A stretch of 64,000 nt of DNA, taken from Cryptomeria japonica (lineage: Eukaryota > Streptophyta > Pinopsida > Cupressales > Cupressaceae). Of the stretch, positions 36,449 to 47,138 are shown piece by piece; position 1 is the first letter of the stretch, and the number at the start of each line of letters is the position of its first letter. The notes under the pieces are model-generated. The model searched no databases and was not told the origin of the DNA. It saw nothing but the letters and a program-made list of their open reading frames with translations. Both the position numbers and the translations under genes were made by a program. The stretch is from assembly GCF_030272615.1 (NCBI RefSeq), contig NC_081408.1, positions 405,429,389 through 405,493,388 of the forward strand, read 5' to 3'.

Positions 36449-37525
36449 AAATATGGCAAAGGTTTCAAGAGCCTACAAAAATTCGGGTATGATGGAAAAA
36501 GCCCTCTTGGGTTACAAAAGGAAGGCATCATTGAACCTTTACAACCTGAATTGACTTTCAAAAAGGAACGCTTGAAGGGACTTGGTTTCCTAACTTCCAA
36601 GGTCCACACTCAAAGGATAGAAGAAGCCCTATAAATCAAAGCTGCCAAAATTCAACAAGAGGATCGCTATTCCACAGATTCCAACGAATGGGAATGGGGT
36701 TCAAACAAATATTCCAGTGACTACGAGCTCACCGAGACATTCAAAGAGCCAGATGAACCCACAGAAGAAGAGGAATTTTATAAAAGATTCAAAGTTGGTC
36801 AACAAACAACCCATGAGGATTCCACACAGTCCTTGTCTCAAGGTCCTAGGTTGAAATCACATAGGATGAGAACACCTGTCACAGAATGCGCTACTAGTGA
36901 TGATAATTTGGATTCATTCACGATCGAGACTGATGAGGAGAGTGCCATCGATGACCTCGATAATTAACTTGACATACCCAAATATAACTGCATCTTCACT
37001 CTTAGCCCCACTAACTTTGAAGACATTAAAGGCCTTTCCCTTGTTCACCACCAACTCATTGATTGGGATCATGAAGGACCTGCACAGTTTGACACATTCC
37101 AAAATGATGAGGCTTTTATTGACTATCTTGGCATACGAGATGATCTTCCCCATGGGGACCATAAAGTGGGATACACTATAGAACTCAATAGCGTGGCATA
37201 TTTTGGTGAGGGCATCGGACCTTCCAGTCGCAAAAATGTGAAAATAAGAACAAACCAAGGGTCTTATGGCGAAAACCACATTGTGGCGCTATTTGACCCT
37301 ATAAAAGTAAAAAGAAAGGACGTATCGGAGGGCGAAAACCTCTCTGAGGCACCCGAAGATGGAAGGCTCGACATTCTCCCAGCATTATATGAGGAAAAGT
37401 CATCCATGTTGGTAGAGGAGACTATCAAAACAAACATTGGTACAGAAGAGGTTCCACACAACATATTCCTAGCTCAATCATTGACGGAGTTAGAAAGGTC
37501 AAAATTCATAAGTTTCTTCAAAGAA
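36449..37525 (+). pseudogene. Element A polyprotein segment between protease and RT
   Basis: The same frame continues as an acidic, low-complexity spacer (for example EPDEPTEEEEFYKRF near 36750) with stops at about 36631 and 36965, then an open stretch from 37166 ending SLTELERSKFISFFKE. This type of spacer precedes RT in Tat-like polyproteins and contains no known catalytic domain. The element B polyprotein has a parallel segment at 47793-48670, so it is a conserved part of this family. Confidence 0.65.
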
Positions 37526-38194
37526 TGACATATCAACTTTGCCTGGTCATACGCTGATATGCCTAGATTGGATCCAGATTTGGTAATGCATCATTTGACA
37601 GTTAAACCGGGGGCAAAACTAGTGAAACAGAAATTAAGAAAGATGCATCCACAAGTCGCATTATTGGTCAAAGCAGAGCTTGAGAAATTATTGGATGTCA
37701 GATTCATACACCCAATTGATTATCTTGAATGGATCTCCAACTTAGTGCCTATCAGTAAACCAAATCGCAGCATCAGAATATGTACAGATTTCAGAGACAT
37801 CAACAAAGCTTGTCCTAAGGATGACTTCCCATAACCAAATATTGACTTGATTGTCGATCTCACATTAGGTCATGAAATGTTATCATTGATGGATGGATTC
37901 TCTGGTTATAATCAAATAAAGATCGCATCTGAAGATCAACACAAAACATCATTTACTTGTCCTTGGGGAACCTTCTGCTGGAATGTCATTCCCTTCGAGC
38001 TAAAAAATGCAGGCGCTACATATCAAAGAGCCATGACTACTATCTTTCACGATCTCATGTGGAAGATTATGTCGACAACCTCTTGGGCAAATCAATAGAC
38101 AGAAATAAACATTTGGACATACTTTCAGTCATCTTTGATTGGTTGGAAAAATACAAAGTAAGATTAAACCCAAGAAATGTGTCTTTGGAGTAAC
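37526..38194 (+). pseudogene. pol: Element A reverse transcriptase, altered active site
   Basis: RT begins after a TGA at 37526 with SYADMPRLDPDLVMHHL, then KAELEKLLDVRFIHPIDYLE, ICTDFRDINKACPKDDFP, motif A (LMDGFSGYNQI, about 37888) and PWGTFCWNVIPFELKNAGAT. Near 38055 the frame is lost by a small indel. It resumes as EDYVDNLLGKS, with motif C TAT-GTC-GAC-AAC at 38068-38079. The canonical YVDD is thus YVDN, with the second catalytic Asp changed to Asn, expected to abolish polymerase activity. A TAA at about 37832 also interrupts it. This copy cannot make its own cDNA. Confidence 0.85.
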
Positions 38195-39330
38195 CTCCGG
38201 GAAGCTCCTAGGATTCATTGTATCAAAAAGAGGAATCGAAGCTGATCCAACAAAAGTCAAGGCCATCCTAGAGATGCAACCACCAAGAAATATCAGTCAA
38301 CTTCAGTCTTTACAAGGGAGACTCCAATCCATACGAAGATTCATAGCGCAACTTGCAGATAAGTGTAATCCTTTTCAGCACTTGTTACATAAAAACATCA
38401 AATTCAAATGGGATGATAACTGTCAACAGGATTTCCAAACACTCAAAGATTATCTTCTAAATCTGCCAGTTCTGATGCCACCAGTTCCAGATCAGCCTCT
38501 GTTACTATACATATCAGCTACTCCAACAACACTGGGGGCACTCTTAGCACAACAAATTGCTGAGGGCAAAGAAAAAGCAGTATACTATATCAATCGCACA
38601 TTGGTGGGATATGAGCTAAACTACACACCAATTGAGCATGCATGTCTCGCCGTGGTCTTTGCTTCGCAGAAATTATGACATTACATGCTCACTCATAAGA
38701 CTAAGTTGGTTGCAAGAATCGATCCATTGAAATACCTTCTCAATAAAGCAACACTTATTGGGCGACTAGCCAAATGGGTAATGATCCTGAGTGAATTTGA
38801 CATCGAGTATGTGGACAGAAAAGCAATAAAAGGACAAGCCATCGCGGATCAATTAACAGATGCTCCCATGATAGATGATGTTCCTCTAAGTTTAGAATTT
38901 CCAGATGAATCCATTTTAACAATGTCACATGCAAAGCCATGGCAACTGTACTTCGACGGCTCATACACACAGAATGGGGCAGGAGCTGGCATCCTCTTTA
39001 TAACTCCTCAAGGGGATTATATACCAAAATCATACCGCTTATCATTTCCTTGCACTAATAATATAGTGGAATATGAGGCATTAACAACTGGATTACGGAT
39101 TGCAGTTCAGTGGACGATCCAGGAACTTCATGTTTTTGGGGACTCTCAACTTGTAATCCGTCAAGCAACTGATGATTACCAAACAAAGGATGAAAAATTA
39201 ATGCCTTACAAACAAATGGTGGATGACCTGAAACAACATTTCACAAAGATAGACTTTGAGCAGATACCAAGAGAGCAGAATCGAGCCGCAGATGCCATGG
39301 CTACAATTGCTTCACTGATCGATCTACCTC
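38195..39330 (+). pseudogene. Element A connection, gypsy RNase H and archaeal RNase H
   Basis: The thumb and connection (SGKLLGFIVSKRGIEADPTK) lead into the gypsy-type RNase H, ending with ELNYTPIEHACLAVVFASQK and a TGA at 38676. It continues through FDIEYVDRKAIKGQAIADQL. The second, archaeal-type RNase H follows at about 38935: WQLYFDGSYTQNGAGAGILF, CTNNIVEYEALTTGL, LHVFGDSQLVI and NRAADAMATI. All four acidic residues (D, E, D, D) are present. Dual RNase H in this order, after RT, is the diagnostic Tat-lineage arrangement. The archaeal RNase H appears intact. Confidence 0.85.
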
Positions 39331-40689
39331 CAAATGAGACCCGCTATGAGTTCTTGGTGGATAACCTTTTGGTTCCTTCATATGAAATCATTCCTATTGA
39401 GATGATATGTGTTGTCGGTCCTGAGTCCCAATTATATGGTTCCATTTTCACATACCTTTGTGACAATACCCTACCTCCTGATCTATCAAATAATGAATGT
39501 CGCACTTTCATTCGCCAATCCTCTCGATATGTCATTTTAACTGATATCCTATACCGGCAAGGTCTAGATGGCACTCTTCTTATATGTTTAGAAAGCGACA
39601 AAGCTCAGATTGCGTTACGTGAAGTACAGGAAAGGATATGTGGTCCACATGCTAGTGGTCCTACCTTAGCCAAAAAACTCATAAGGACTGGATATTACTG
39701 GCCCAATATGGAAAAAGACTCATATCAGTTTGTCAAGAAATGTAAGCAATGTCAAATTCATGGAGACCTCATCCATGCACCAGCACAAGAACTTCAACCA
39801 ATTGCGTCTCCTTGGCCCTTTTGTCAGTGGGGACTCGATCTCATAGAAAAGATTCACCCTCCTTCTTCCAATGGTCATAAATTCATTATCACTGCCACAG
39901 AGTATTTCACAAAATGGATTGAAGCCGTGCCCCTCACACAAGTCACTAGAAAATAGATTGCTACGTTCATCCTCAACTATATCATTTGCCGATATGGTAT
40001 TCCTGTTTCCATTATCACTGATAATGGGTGTCCCTTCAAAAATCAGGATGTTCATGAACTCTATGACCGCTTCCATATTTCCCATCTTTTCTCTACGCCA
40101 TATTACCCCCAAGGTAATGGTCAAGCTGAGGTGTCTAATAAGACAATCCTTAAAATCCTAAAAAAGACAGTCGACGATGCTGGCCGTAATTGGCATATCT
40201 AGCTTAATCCTGCACTTTGGGCATACCACACAAGTGTCCACACACCTATAGGAGCTACACTCTATTCACTTGTCTACGGCGCTGAAGCCATCTTGCCTAT
40301 TGAGGTTGAGCTACCCTCTTTACGAGTCTCTTTGTAAAACATTATCAGTGATGAAGACTATAGGGTCTCTCGCTTACAAGAACTTGAACTACTGGATGAA
40401 CAAAGACAAAACTGCTTTTAATCATCTCAAGGCTTACCAACAATGAATGAGTCACAACTACAATCACAAGGTCAAGCCTCGCACATTTGAGGTAGGTGAT
40501 TTGGTTCTTAGAGAAAACCCCAAAAATCAGCAAGACAGAGAGAAGAAGGGAAAGTTTGAACCAAACTGGCTTGGTCCTTACATCATCACAGCAGCATATG
40601 GATCTGGTGCATATCAGCTCTCAACCATAGAGGGTGAACCTTTGGAGGATCCTATCAATAGCATGTACGTTCACAGGTTTTACACATAG
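39331..40689 (+). pseudogene. Element A integrase
   Basis: The zinc-binding domain reads LREVQERICGPHASG...KKCKQCQ. The first His of HHCC (VH in element B) is Gln here, so zinc binding is probably impaired. The catalytic core keeps WGLDLIEKI, ITDNGCPFKN and NGQAEVSNK, so the three acidic residues are present. Stops are at 39954, about 40199 and 40336, and a frameshift lies near 40415. The tail (DLVLRENPKNQQDREKKGKF, NWLGPYIITAAYG) ends at 40689 with YVHRFYT. It would insert element cDNA in the nucleus. Confidence 0.8.
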
Positions 40690-42383
40690 CTCTTCAGAGT
40701 ATCCTAATTCAAAAAATACAAAAAAAAAAAAAAATTCAAAAAAAATAAAAATAAATAAAAAATTATAAAACAAAAAAAAATCGTTACTTGGTGAAAACCT
40801 GGCAAACAGGCGTCTTGTGACACAAAAAACATTGAAAAATCGAAAAAAGTAAAGAGAAATAATTTCGTCCAACAGTGAAAACCACTTCGGTGGCGCCCTG
40901 ATAAGTACCATGGTGAAAACTGGGTCACCAGTGCCATGCGTAGAGACATTGCTCCTCCCTCCTTCAGGATTCACTTTCATCCTTTCACTTTGCACACACG
41001 CACAACCTATCTGTTCATAATAAACTTACCCATTCGCGTCATGGCTTGTTATTGATCTACCCAAGATTGGTTAGCCATTCATAATAAACCTCCATTTTCA
41101 CTCCCTTTCCATCCATAATAAATCAGATCCTATCTGTGGCTAAGGCAAATCCTACATCTAGTGAGGGGTGTGGAACTGAGAACATCACATGTTTCGAGGA
41201 GTACAGTTTCTTCCAGCTTCCTTCAGTCTATCCGCGCACAATCTGCAATAAAGCAATATTTGCATCACAGATCCACAATAAAGTTTCATATTCTCCACAA
41301 TAAAGTATCAGTTTCATGGATTCAGTCAGTTTCAGATGAGACACAACAGCAACAATGGGCTTCAACAAATCAAATCTTTCAACAGACTCAGACAGCATAT
41401 GGTTCAGTGCTATCTATCCTTTTTGTGAAAGTAAACATTGTGACCACAATAAAATAAGACTTATACAAGTGACAAGAGTCATTAAACTTGAGGATTATAG
41501 TGGATGTTGGTGTCGAGTCTTGGTTTTCTTTTGATTTTATCTTTTGGTGACATGTTTTTTAGCTTTTCCAGGATGTCTCTAACTAGAGATTTTATCTCCA
41601 GGATGGGGTATCGTCACCTATTTTCCTTTTGTTGTCTGTGGATTGTCTCTTAGTAATGCTATGACTTGTCCAAGGATATGAGGACACTGTGAGTCTAGTG
41701 TGAACTGGGGCATTCCTTGTTTGTGATTGTCTTATCTCCATGCAAATGGGTACAATGACTTTCAGGGTCGAACATATGCCTCGATTGTCATAACCTACTT
41801 GCCATAATAAAGCTCAATGATGATAACGTACAAGAAGCTCTTTCACTTTCATATCTTTTGTCTTCCATCCCCCTTTCTTGATTGACTTCCATTGTCCTTC
41901 TCGAGTCCACGTAGCCTGCTATCACATGACTGAGTATAATGACACACCAAAAACATTTGCATTTCATGTAGTTGCACTTGCATTACCACATATAAGCATT
42001 TCATACATACATATAGATATCACAACTGCATCACATCCTGCACACAACACCTGTTAGCACAATTTACATTTGCATTATCATATTCATTTGCATTACATAC
42101 ATTCACATTTGCATCATGTATACACATATAAAACATAAAAGAACAAAAATATTGCATTTCATTATGTACATATTTGCATCCATATCATAAGCATCACATA
42201 AGAACATCTCATCACATAAGTACACATGCATATAGCTATCGCAAAGATGAATCATCTCATATATATATAAATCAAAAGTGTCATGATACAATGATGTCAA
42301 AATCATATGGCTACAATCACCTGCATGTGTCTACATCATCATACAAAATGGTACAATACTGATACATAGGGAGCCCTCTACGG
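40690..42383. other. Element A 3' region: A-rich tract, poly(A)-signal cluster, simple repeats
   Basis: There is no coding frame on either strand. About 40706-40850 is A-rich, as at the same point after the B polyprotein (50518-50665 and 52680-52870). Phrases like GGTGAAAACCTGGCAAACAGG (about 40792) recur after all copies. Seven AATAAA words lie at 41019-41453. About 41940-42230 is built of CATTTGCATTAC-like words. Confidence 0.6.
41019..41453 (+). terminator. Cluster of seven AATAAA poly(A) signals
   Basis: AATAAA occurs at 41019, 41083, 41117, 41247, 41277, 41299 and 41448, often preceded by CAT or CAC. By base composition fewer than one would be expected in this span. The cluster follows the sense gag-pol region and precedes the 3' end of the convergent antisense gene, so it could end sense transcripts early. 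This role is inference. Confidence 0.4.
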
Positions 42384-44350
42384 CTATGATGAACTCCCTC
42401 CCTCAGAACCGCCTAGCCTCGACAGAATCTGAGCCCCCGAAGGACCTGCCCCAAGATCATCCCTCCTGTCCTCTCTATCTGGTGGTGGTGGAGGACCCAT
42501 AACCCCACCACTAGACGCCTATCTCCTTTGGCTCCCTCCCATAGCTATCGTTGTCCACGATGGTCTATGGAAGCTCCTCACCCGCTGATCAGCTAGCACC
42601 ACACCATAATAGAGATCCTACCAGTAGCCTATCTCCTCCCCTGCCCACAGGACATAGGCATATCTAGCCCCTATGTCCTCTGCCGCCTGCCTCCCAGCCC
42701 TCAGTGCTGTCTCAGCCTCTGTGTAGTGCTGAATGGCCTGGTCCCGCTCTCTCTCAGTATCTCTGAGCCACCTCCTGAGTCTATCCCTCTCCCTCTCTAG
42801 GTCCTGGATCTCATCTGCCTGTCCCTGGCAGATCTCCCTCAGCTCAGTCAGCTCATCCTCCTCTGCCTCAGCCCCTTGTGGCTCTACCTATGGCTCCCCT
42901 TGTACGGGTGCCTACCCCTGTGCCTGTGCCTGTACTGGTGGCAGTACCTATACCTATCCTTGTACTTGTCCCTGTCCCTGCACCTATCTGGGACCCTGTA
43001 CTGCTGGCACCTATAGCGGTAATCCACCGTGACCCCTCACCACCCAAGCCTGCCTGTCCTCTCCACCCTCTCTCCACGGTGCCACCCTCCTCTCTCCAAC
43101 TGCCCCCCTCCTCCTCCTCCATCGACCTTTACCCCCATCATCTCCATCATCATCACCATCTCCACCACCATCTCCATCTAGTAGCTCTCCTGGATCCGTC
43201 AGGCGTGGGAATGGATGCTCGGCCCAATATGCTGTGTACTCTGCATCCATGCCAACATCCTCGATCTCTGGCCATATATCCCAAGGTAGGGGCATCATCT
43301 CTACTAGCTGTGTAACAGCCTGATCATATGATAGTAATGGCCCAAACTGCGCCTGATCCCTGACAGTCCGTACATACATGCCTGAACCTCGTGGCATCCG
43401 CTGGATCCTGCCAAACTACTTGCCCACCCTGTCCACTAGTTGCCTCTCTAGTACATAGGGCATCCACCCAATCAGATACCTGCTTTGGAAGGTGTAGGTT
43501 AGCTCTACTGCATCATCCTCCCACTGTTCATATCCCAGGTACGACCTCCATATAACCATATCAATGTCATCAATAACCCGCCACCAGTGCTCTAACCTGC
43601 CAATCCGTGGCTGCGAGGTGATCATGTCGTACAAATGCACGAAACCGCGTCCATGACCTCTGCCCCTAAAGTGTATTGGTCTCATCACTGATAGATGCTC
43701 ATAGGCCCACACCTGTAACAATGTGACCCCACAACCCAATCCCACTGACCCATGGTACACAAACTGATGTAGCTCATAATATAAGTGCGCTAGCACGCAT
43801 GGTCCCTAGGCATATCTGGTGTGTTGTGTCACCAGTGTCTCCAATTCACCTCCCCAGCCCACAGCCAACCCTCGTGTCGCTCTATTCGGACACAAGAACC
43901 CACTTATCACTCCTCCTATCACTACTGGTAGTGCCAATCCTGTCTGTGTCATGGTATCCCATGCCACATGCCTTGCCCTCATCTCCAGTCCTGGGTCCTG
44001 GAACACTCGTCTTAGGGCCTCCCTGTCTCCATCCTGATTGTAGGGAATCAACTCCCCATCGATTGGTATCCTCAAAATCCTGTATACATCCTCCAGGGTG
44101 ACTGTCATCTCACCCATCGGCAAATGAAAGGTGCAAGTCTCGGAGTGCCACCTCTCCGCCAGTGCAGTCAACAGTCACATGTTCGCCCAAAACTCAGGCA
44201 CATACAGAATATGTCTCAGACCCATAGCCTCAATAGCAGCTCTATCCTCGAACATCAAATCAGGTCGCAATCTCTGCGTCGATGGGAATCTCTCCCGTGA
44301 CTCCAACATAGGCAAATACTCCTGCAGTCAAGCAAATCAATCATATCAGT

Positions 44351-44672
44351 CATAGTGGCATTCCCTGTTCATCACAAAATGCTACTTTTTATCTAAGTGC
44401 ATATGGTACTCTATCCTAGTGACACTCCCTGTTCATCACAAGGTGTTGCTTCTATCCTAGTGGTACTCCCTATTCATCACAAAGTACTATGTGTTTAGCA
44501 CTCCTTGTTCATCACAACGTGCTGCTCACATTTGCACTCCCTGTTCATCACAAAGTGCTCCTCACATTTGCACTCCCTGTTCATCACAAAGTGTTGCTCA
44601 TATTTTAGTACTCCCTGTTCATCACAAAGTACTATATCTTGGTACTCACTGTTCATCACAAAGTGCCTTGAT
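44351..44672. repeat. Minisatellite, eight ~36-bp units
   Basis: The core CTCCCTGTTCATCACAAAGT recurs about eight times between 44358 and 44665, with variable spacers (for example GCTCCTCACATTTGCA). Unit length is about 36 bp in the regular middle part and longer at the left. It lies inside the predicted intron of the antisense PMD gene. Confidence 0.85.
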
Positions 44673-44879
44673 CTATCTTATCCTAGGGCCTATGCTTGAG
44701 TGAATCCTCTTGAGTAGTTTCCTAATTGGCAACGTATGTTCTATCACAGAATTGTCAATCCTAGCCCTATTTGCTATCCTAGTTTTCCCTAGAGGACCTG
44801 CTTGAGTGTATCCTCTCAGCAGCTTATCCAATCGACAACGTATGTTCATCATAGAATTGCCGATTTGACCTAGAAGACA

Positions 44880-45135
44880 CAAATTCACATTTTTGGACAC
44901 AAACGCGCTTTCCTGACATAAACACACTTGCAGACTGCATAAACGTGCCTGTTTTACACAGACGCGCCTGAAGCACACAGACGTGCCTATGCTCTGCATA
45001 GACGCACTTGGACGACACAAATGTGCCTGCCTAGCATAGACGCGGCCGCATTTTGCACAGACGTGCCTGGCACAAACACAGACGTGTCTAGCGAGCATAG
45101 ACATGCCTAGCACCAACGTACACGCACCTGGACGT
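44880..45135 (-). repeat. CGTCTGTG-type short repeats in antisense intron
   Basis: On the minus strand, words such as GGCACGTCTGTG, GGCGCGTCTGTGT and GGCACGTTTATGC recur about ten times at roughly 24-bp spacing. They are the same words, in the same transcript orientation, as the sense leader cluster at 31029-31285. Each of the two opposing transcripts of element A would carry this repeat near its 5' end. Confidence 0.7.
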
Positions 45136-45310
45136 TTTTGACATTTTTTGGACCTTAACCTAGAGCGCATTTATTACCCTATCTAGCATGCATTAATGAC
45201 AACAATAAATGCAACAAAGTACGAGGAGGTTTTGTGGTACTTACCGGCTCTCCTGCATCTGCTGGCCTCTGGAATCGGTAAACGCGATCGAATCTATGAA
45301 CAAAAGCCAT

Positions 45311-45643
45311 CGCTGTTGACTACTGCTGCTCTATTTCTCTCTTCACTCTAATCTCTTGTGGATGTGTGGATGACAATGAGGATGTATTTTCCTTCGTGGT
45401 CTATCTTATAGACTACCCTAGCCCTAGCCCTCATTTCCTGAGTTAGTCTTCTTTATCCCGTGACTCTGTCACTTTATCCGGTCAGTTTGTTCTCTCCCTT
45501 TCTTTCTTATCGAGAGATTGTCTGTGATCTTTCCAGACATTTTAATCCAATCTCTCGAGGGGGCATATCATTCCCATCTTGGGGCAACTCTGTATCAGTT
45601 CATCTTATCTTCTTTGAAACAACGCGACAAGCCGCATTGTCTC
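45311..45643 (-). promoter_or_regulatory. Probable promoter and leader of the antisense PMD gene
   Basis: This 330-bp stretch between the antisense start codon and the polypurine tract has no sense gene. It would have to contain the antisense promoter, unless that lies in the 3' LTR. No clear TATA box was found, so the assignment is positional. Confidence 0.35.
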
Positions 45644-45657
45644 AAAGAGGGGCAAAA
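45644..45657 (+). other. Element A polypurine tract
   Basis: AAAGAGGGGCAAAA directly precedes the 3' LTR. The same sequence precedes the B LTR at 54521 and, in complement, the antisense fragment at 28553. It primes plus-strand DNA synthesis. Confidence 0.85.
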
Positions 45658-46432
45658 TGTAGACACCTAAAATTGTCATGTCTAATTAAATAAATATTTT
45701 ATTTATTTAATTATTTTAAGCCTAATTCTTCTATTAATTAAATAAATCTTTATTTATTTAATTAATTCATTTATCCTCTTCTAGCCTTATTTCTCATTTA
45801 AATAAATACATTTATTTATTTAAATTATCCTTTTCCTAAATTAAATAAATATCTTATTTTTTAAATTGATCTCACTTCTTCTATTAGTTAAATGAATCTT
45901 TATTTATTTAATTAATTCATTAACCTTTTCTACCCATGACACATGTCATTCATCTCTTAATTCATACACTACCTACCCCTTTCATTATTTTATTATTTCT
46001 TTTACCTACCCTCTAATCATAGCCGACCTCCTTTTACACCTCTCAATCTTATCCCTCCATTTCATATTGTGTCTTCTATATAAGGAGATTCTTCCTTCAT
46101 TATCAAACCCTGGCTAACCACTTGATCAATTTGACTACTTGGCATATGCGATCCTACTTGCAACCACATTCCATTCTTTGTTGAGCTCTTGTGCACATAA
46201 AATCTGAGAGCAAATATATCAAGCAAGATCAATGGAGATAGGAAGAATGGAGATCCAAACCCTATTGGACATGTGATAGTATAATCTTTGTGATTTCATT
46301 TGATTTGCATTGTCTTAGGTAATCTTCATATGTTATGGTGGATCTTTGTTGTTGTTAGGCTAGGGTTTTGTGGTTGAATTCATTTAGCCTTTCAATATCG
46401 TTATTATTGTTTATCCATTTTCACCATATACA
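45658..46432 (+). repeat. Element A 3' LTR
   Basis: It is 775 bp, the same length as the 5' copy, and collinear with it throughout (TGTAGACACC to ATATACA). About a dozen substitutions are visible by eye, several in the AT-rich 5' third. The TATA box is at about 46077-46085. It is followed by CTTGT, the target duplication with one mismatch. Confidence 0.93.
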
Positions 46433-47138
46433 CTTGTTTTAGATTTATCATTTTTGCCTGATCAATTTACAGTAAGCATAAACACCTGCTATTTGTCAAT
46501 CCGTGCTTAGATTGTCTGCTTGGTTTGCTTGGTCGAGTTATCATCCATCAAAATCAAACTCTAGAAGATAAACACCCCAAGATTTTCAAAGTGCTCACCC
46601 CCAACACATTCAAGATCTAAACATCTCAAAGTGCATTATCACCCCCTTTGGTAAACTGATCAATCAAACATAGTTTCTCATCAGGATCATTCATCCTTTA
46701 CCACGAAACTAAAATGTTTAGTTAGGATAACCTTGCCCCACATTGTAGGATAGATCATTCCCACTAGACTTGGTTCTTATCAAATCATCACCATTGCACT
46801 CTTAAACCGAAGATCGAAAACTTGCAAACTTTTAAACACTTGAATCCTCTTTTAGTGTCATATCATTCTATTTCCTTGACATTGACCGTTGATCACTTAT
46901 CAAAACAACTTTTAGACAATCAAACCCTTGAAACAAAAACAAAAACATTTAAAATAGCTGAAAATCATATCAACATGACATACCAAAGAAAAACACAAGA
47001 AGAAAACATGACAAGCCAACATATCAGAGAAATCAAACAAGTTCAAAATCCAACTATGTTAAAACCTCACAAGGATTTAAATACATCTCAAAAGAAAAGT
47101 GGCTCTTTTATGCACCTCTTAAAGAATCCCTAAAGGAT
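46433..47138 (+). other. Element B leader, second part, with broken gag remnant
   Basis: The element B leader resumes here after A. A short frame at 46822-47133 is polar and precedes the protease frame, but the capsid core (as in A at 34190-34700) is absent. Most of gag is therefore deleted or decayed. Confidence 0.5.

Larger units (their letters stand above)
42384..45310 (-). pseudogene. Antisense, spliced plant mobile domain (PMD) gene with coiled-coil tail
   Basis: Exon 1 (45310-45245) encodes 22 residues, MAFVHRFDRVYRFQRPADAG plus EP. It ends at a consensus donor (CCG/GTAAGTACC, intron from 45244). The acceptor (GCTTGACTGCAG, ending 44322) opens exon 2 at 44321 in the same phase. Exon 2 reads EYLPMLESRERFP, RHILYVPEFWANM, then after one TGA (44177-44175) LTALAERWHSETCTFHLP and GEMTVTLEDVYRILRIPIDG, the hallmark of the plant mobile domain. 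The domain continues past TAGs at about 43806 and 43416 (HLYYELHQFVYHGS, LEHWWRVIDDIDMVIW). An acidic Gly/Asp tract with a frameshift near 43100 follows, then a coiled coil (about 42860-42690) and a stop at 42384. PMD proteins occur in host genes (MAIN and MAIL1, nuclear) and in transposons. This copy is broken by few mutations. Confidence 0.8.
30123..46432 (+). mobile_element. Element A: complete-length Tat-like Ty3/gypsy with antisense gene
   Basis: Two 775-bp LTRs (30123-30897 and 45658-46432), both TGTAGACACC...ATATACA, differ at roughly a dozen sites by eye. The flanks are CCTGT and CTTGT, a 5-bp duplication with one mismatch. A primer-binding site follows the 5' LTR and a polypurine tract precedes the 3' LTR. 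Coding order: gag, protease, RT, gypsy RNase H, archaeal RNase H, integrase (33173-40689), then a 5-kb 3' region with a minus-strand PMD gene. Dual RNase H and a long 3' region with extra ORFs are Tat-lineage traits. It is the youngest layer of the B-in-E-in-D nest. Confidence 0.9.

Noticed and set aside
42733-43315. Plus-strand open frames rich in Ser, Leu, Pro and Val
   Set aside because: They are mirror frames of the GC-rich antisense coiled-coil and Gly/Asp tract of the PMD gene. Composition explains their length.
44351-44672. CRISPR-like array of regular repeats
   Set aside because: Repeat spacing is irregular, spacers are similar to each other, no cas genes exist, and the context is a plant retrotransposon. 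It is a minisatellite.
30123-46432. Intact, autonomous element A
   Set aside because: LTRs, primer site and polypurine tract are intact, but RT has YVDN plus a frameshift, and integrase has stops and a lost zinc-finger His.
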